Below, piece by piece: positions 61,520 to 64,000 of a DNA stretch of 64,000 nucleotides (its first letter is position 1; every line of letters starts with the position of its first letter). A program made the position numbers and the translations under genes. Under the pieces are notes generated by a model. It was not told where the DNA came from, did no database searches, and worked only from the letters and a program-made list of their open reading frames with translations. Source of the stretch: Thiofilum sp. (lineage in GTDB: Bacteria > Pseudomonadota > Gammaproteobacteria > Thiotrichales > Thiotrichaceae); assembly GCF_016711335.1 (NCBI RefSeq), contig NZ_JADJTF010000001.1:1426001-1490000 (forward strand), read 5' to 3'.

Positions 61520-62776
61520 ATGAGTCAGCAAGCTAAAAACCGTGATCAAGGTTGTAACTTAATTGGAGTAGGACAATATAATGAGCGCCTTGTATTACAA
61601 CTGATTCGCCGTGCAGGTAGTTTGCCTAAAGTTGAAATTGCGCGTCGTACTTCATTGAGTGCTCAAACAGTGAGTGTGATTATTCGGCGCTTAATGAACG
61701 AGGGCTTGCTGTGTGAACAAGAACGCCAACGTGAAAAGGGCAAATTAGGTCAACCCGTTATTCCCATTACCTTAAACCCACAGGGAGCCTACTCGATAGG
61801 CATAAAAATTGGACGACGTAGTTTAGATACCATTCTGATTGATTTTACGGGCACGGTGCTTAAGCGCTTATCTCTGGTTTACCACTATCCTGATCCGGCG
61901 GTTATTTTTCCTAAAATCCAGCAGGACATTCACCAATTAATACGTCTCTTAAAGCCAGAACAACACTCACGCCTCTTAGGGATTGGGGTAGCCGCTCCGT
62001 ATGATTTAGGGGGGTGGCAAAGTGAAGCCCATATTCCTCCTGAGGTGACACAACAATGGCACGAGATTGATATTAAGCAGCAGATTCAAGCGCAACAAAA
62101 CCTACCGGTTTGGTTTGTCAATGACGCAACCGCTGCTTGTATGAGTTCCCTAGAGTGTGGGGGTGGTGCACCTTTTAATAATTATTTATATATTTTTGTG
62201 GGTACTTTTATTGGTGGGGGGGTGGTGCTTAATCGTACTTTGTTTTTAGGTTCCCATAATAATTCAGGGGCTATTGGTTCTATGCCCTTGCCGACGGGCT
62301 TATTCAAAACCCCACACAATGCGCCCGCACAACTGATCAATTGTGCTTCGCGCTATTTGTTAGATGAAGCCTTGCAAGCTTTAGGGCAAAACCCTGAGAA
62401 TGTACTGCAACAATTAGCTGAATTACCACCCACACAACTATCTGCTGAGCTGCATACCACCTTCCAGCAGTGGTTAGATCAGGCAGCTACCTGTTTGGCT
62501 TATGCCATCTCGGCGGCTGTGAGTGTGATTGATTTTGAAGGCGTGGTGATTGATGGTTTGTTGCCTGCTCCTTTAATTGAGCAGTTAAAGATTAGAATCG
62601 AGCAGATCTGGGGCAATATTGATACAGAAGGTTTGGTGCATCCTCAACTGATCGCAGGAACTGTGGGAGGGGAAGCACGAGCCTTAGGGGGTGCATTAGT
62701 GCCTTTTTATGTCAATTTTGCGCCCGATAGAGAAGTATTATTACGCACTGAGCGTGAAACTATTTCCTTAGCTTAA
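61520..62776 (+). CDS. ROK-family transcriptional regulator
   Basis: 418 residues from MSQQAKNRDQGCNLIGVGQY (61520; GAGGAGG upstream). N-terminal winged helix-turn-helix (LIRRAGSLPKVEIARRTSLS then AQTVSVIIRRLMNEGLL) followed by the ROK sugar-kinase-like domain (GIGVAAPYDLGG, PVWFVNDATAACMSSLECGG, YIFVGTFIGGGVVLNRTLFLG). The ROK zinc motif (His...CxCGxxGCxE) is missing: the segment after GAIGSMPLP has no such Cys cluster. Divergent from frcBCA with a perfect palindrome between. Likely a fructose-responsive repressor of the importer. Confidence 0.92.
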   Translation: MSQQAKNRDQGCNLIGVGQYNERLVLQLIRRAGSLPKVEIARRTSLSAQTVSVIIRRLMNEGLLCEQERQREKGKLGQPVIPITLNPQGAYSIGIKIGRRSLDTILIDFTGTVLKRLSLVYHYPDPAVIFPKIQQDIHQLIRLLKPEQHSRLLGIGVAAPYDLGGWQSEAHIPPEVTQQWHEIDIKQQIQAQQNLPVWFVNDATAACMSSLECGGGAPFNNYLYIFVGTFIGGGVVLNRTLFLGSHNNSGAIGSMPLPTGLFKTPHNAPAQLINCASRYLLDEALQALGQNPENVLQQLAELPPTQLSAELHTTFQQWLDQAATCLAYAISAAVSVIDFEGVVIDGLLPAPLIEQLKIRIEQIWGNIDTEGLVHPQLIAGTVGGEARALGGALVPFYVNFAPDREVLLRTERETISLA

Positions 62777-62838
62777 ACAACTGATTATCCACAGGAGGAG
62801 TGGAAAAAACGCATTACTTTTCACCATAGGATTTTACT

Positions 62839-64000
62839 ATGCAACATACCACCACACCCGCATCGGATCTGCATCGCATTGTGATTGTAGGCGGTGGTGC
62901 GGGAGGCTTAGAGTTAGCGACCTTATTAGGGCGGACTGTAGGTCGACACAATAAAGCCACTATAACCTTAATTGATAAAAATCGTACTCACATCTGGAAA
63001 CCCAAACTGCACGAAATTGCAGCGGGGAGTATGGATATTAATTTGCACCAACTCGATTATTTAGCACAGGCACACTGGAATTATTTCCAATATCGCGTGG
63101 GTGAAATGACCGGATTAGACCGCGAAAACCGTTTAGTGCACTTAGCCCCCTATGTAGATGAAGAGGGTAAACAAGTGACCTCAGAACGTAGTTTTGGTTA
63201 CGACACCTTGGTCATTGCAGTAGGCAGTCGTACTAATGACTTTGGTATTCCGGGGGTTACTGAAAACGCTATTCGTCTTGACACACCCGAACAAGCTGAA
63301 CGTTTCCACCGTAGCCTAGTTAATGCCTGTATTCGTGCTCACGCACAAAACACCCCACTGAAACCCGGACAATTACAAATCGCTATTATTGGCGCGGGTG
63401 CAACTGGGGTGGAGCTGGCGGCTGAGTTACGTCATACCATGCGCGGCATTATAGCCTATGGTTTGGATAAGATTAATCCTGACACTGATGTGGTGCTGAC
63501 CATTATCGAGGCAGGTGAGCGTATTCTGCCGGCTTTACCTGAGCGCTTGGCTAAGTCCGTGACAGATATTTTACAAAAGTTAGACATTAAGCTACGTACC
63601 TCAGCCAAGGTAGTAGAGGTTGCACCCGATGGGGTTAAGCTGGCGGATGGTGCATTTATTCCCGCCGAACTCATTGTCTGGGCGGCGGGAGTACGTGCTC
63701 CGGTGTTTCTACAGCGCTTAGGCTTAGAGGTGAATAAGATTAATCAGTTGGTGGTCAAGCAAACGCTGCAAACCACACAAGATGAAAATATTTTCGCCAT
63801 TGGTGACTGTGCCGCCTGCCCTTGGCCTGAGCAAGGCGCGAATGCATGGATTCCACCTCGTGCTCAAGCGGCGAATCAGCAGGCGTCACACTTAGCTAAG
63901 CAAATTCGGCGTCGTTTAAATGGTCAAGCTTTGGAGCCTTGGACTTATAAAGATTTTGGCTCATTAGTGTCTCTAGGTGAGCATTGGGCAGTCGGTGGTT
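62839..64000 (+). CDS. ndh: Type II NADH dehydrogenase (NDH-2), 3' end cut by window edge
   Basis: Non-proton-pumping NADH:quinone oxidoreductase, membrane-associated. Reading from ATG 62839: MQHTTTPASDLHRIVIVGGG then AGGLELATLLGRTVG (FAD loop), LHEIAAGSMDIN, the second nucleotide loop LQIAIIGAGATGVELAAEL, IVWAAGVRAP and NIFAIGDCAAC. About 387 residues visible with no stop before 64000. AGGATT precedes the ATG. Follows the ROK gene by 62 bases; a functional link is not evident. Confidence 0.93.
   Translation, partial: MQHTTTPASDLHRIVIVGGGAGGLELATLLGRTVGRHNKATITLIDKNRTHIWKPKLHEIAAGSMDINLHQLDYLAQAHWNYFQYRVGEMTGLDRENRLVHLAPYVDEEGKQVTSERSFGYDTLVIAVGSRTNDFGIPGVTENAIRLDTPEQAERFHRSLVNACIRAHAQNTPLKPGQLQIAIIGAGATGVELAAELRHTMRGIIAYGLDKINPDTDVVLTIIEAGERILPALPERLAKSVTDILQKLDIKLRTSAKVVEVAPDGVKLADGAFIPAELIVWAAGVRAPVFLQRLGLEVNKINQLVVKQTLQTTQDENIFAIGDCAACPWPEQGANAWIPPRAQAANQQASHLAKQIRRRLNGQALEPWTYKDFGSLVSLGEHWAVGG

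Overview
The window reads as a contiguous chromosomal segment of a Gram-negative gammaproteobacterium of moderate to low GC. LptF/LptG, two outer-membrane porins and the mutL-miaA-hfq-hflX block support this. A filamentous sulfur-oxidiser relative (Thiotrichales) is my best guess from gene content and overall look, but it is an inference and not shown by any single gene. No rRNA, tRNA, CRISPR array, complete insertion sequence or prophage was recognised.

Layout. 1-9.7 kb: ilvA (cut by the window edge) divergent from rpiA; a large secreted calcium-binding propeller/cadherin-like protein; lptF-lptG; a secreted ankyrin protein; hemW. 9.8-13.6 kb: three consecutive minus-strand paralogues of an unknown low-complexity Gly/Ser/Trp-rich family, each with its own Shine-Dalgarno site and downstream hairpin. 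14-17 kb: a peroxiredoxin-glutaredoxin fusion, glutathione reductase and a secreted Cys-rich protein. 17.3-20.1 kb: an AT-rich island with a divergent EF-Tu and a degenerate FtsZ paralogue outside their normal operons, followed by a VapBC-type toxin-antitoxin pair. 21-34 kb: ordinary housekeeping (gatA-gatB-gatC, ydcH-like, trxA, rho, hflX, hfq, miaA, mutL, a Deg-type protease). 34-41 kb: ileS-lspA, then a group of small secreted proteins including a 43-residue one, then an SDR gene and a Rieske gene whose start codons overlap head to head. 41.5-45.8 kb: Mrr-like nuclease, Phd/PIN toxin-antitoxin pair, ycaQ-type glycosylase, a divergent ribosome recycling factor and a DUF1127 protein. 46-63 kb: a sugar catabolic region. 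62.8 kb to the end: a type II NADH dehydrogenase, cut by the edge.

How the genes work together. The 46-63 kb block gives a whole route: porins for outer-membrane entry, an frcB-frcC-frcA-like ABC importer, fructokinase, Pgi, Zwf, Pgl, Edd and Eda (Entner-Doudoroff), plus glucokinase. A divergent ROK repressor has a near-ideal 25-bp palindrome abutting the -35 box of the ABC operon, and a LysR regulator sits at the other end. The Prx-Grx fusion and Gor form a closed glutathione-dependent peroxide loop.

The most unusual content is (i) the trio of low-complexity paralogues and (ii) three out-of-context, divergent copies of essential proteins (EF-Tu, FtsZ, RRF) in the same accessory stretches as toxin-antitoxin and nuclease genes. 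Two of these three proteins are known targets of bacterial toxins, so a target-bypass or decoy role is worth testing.
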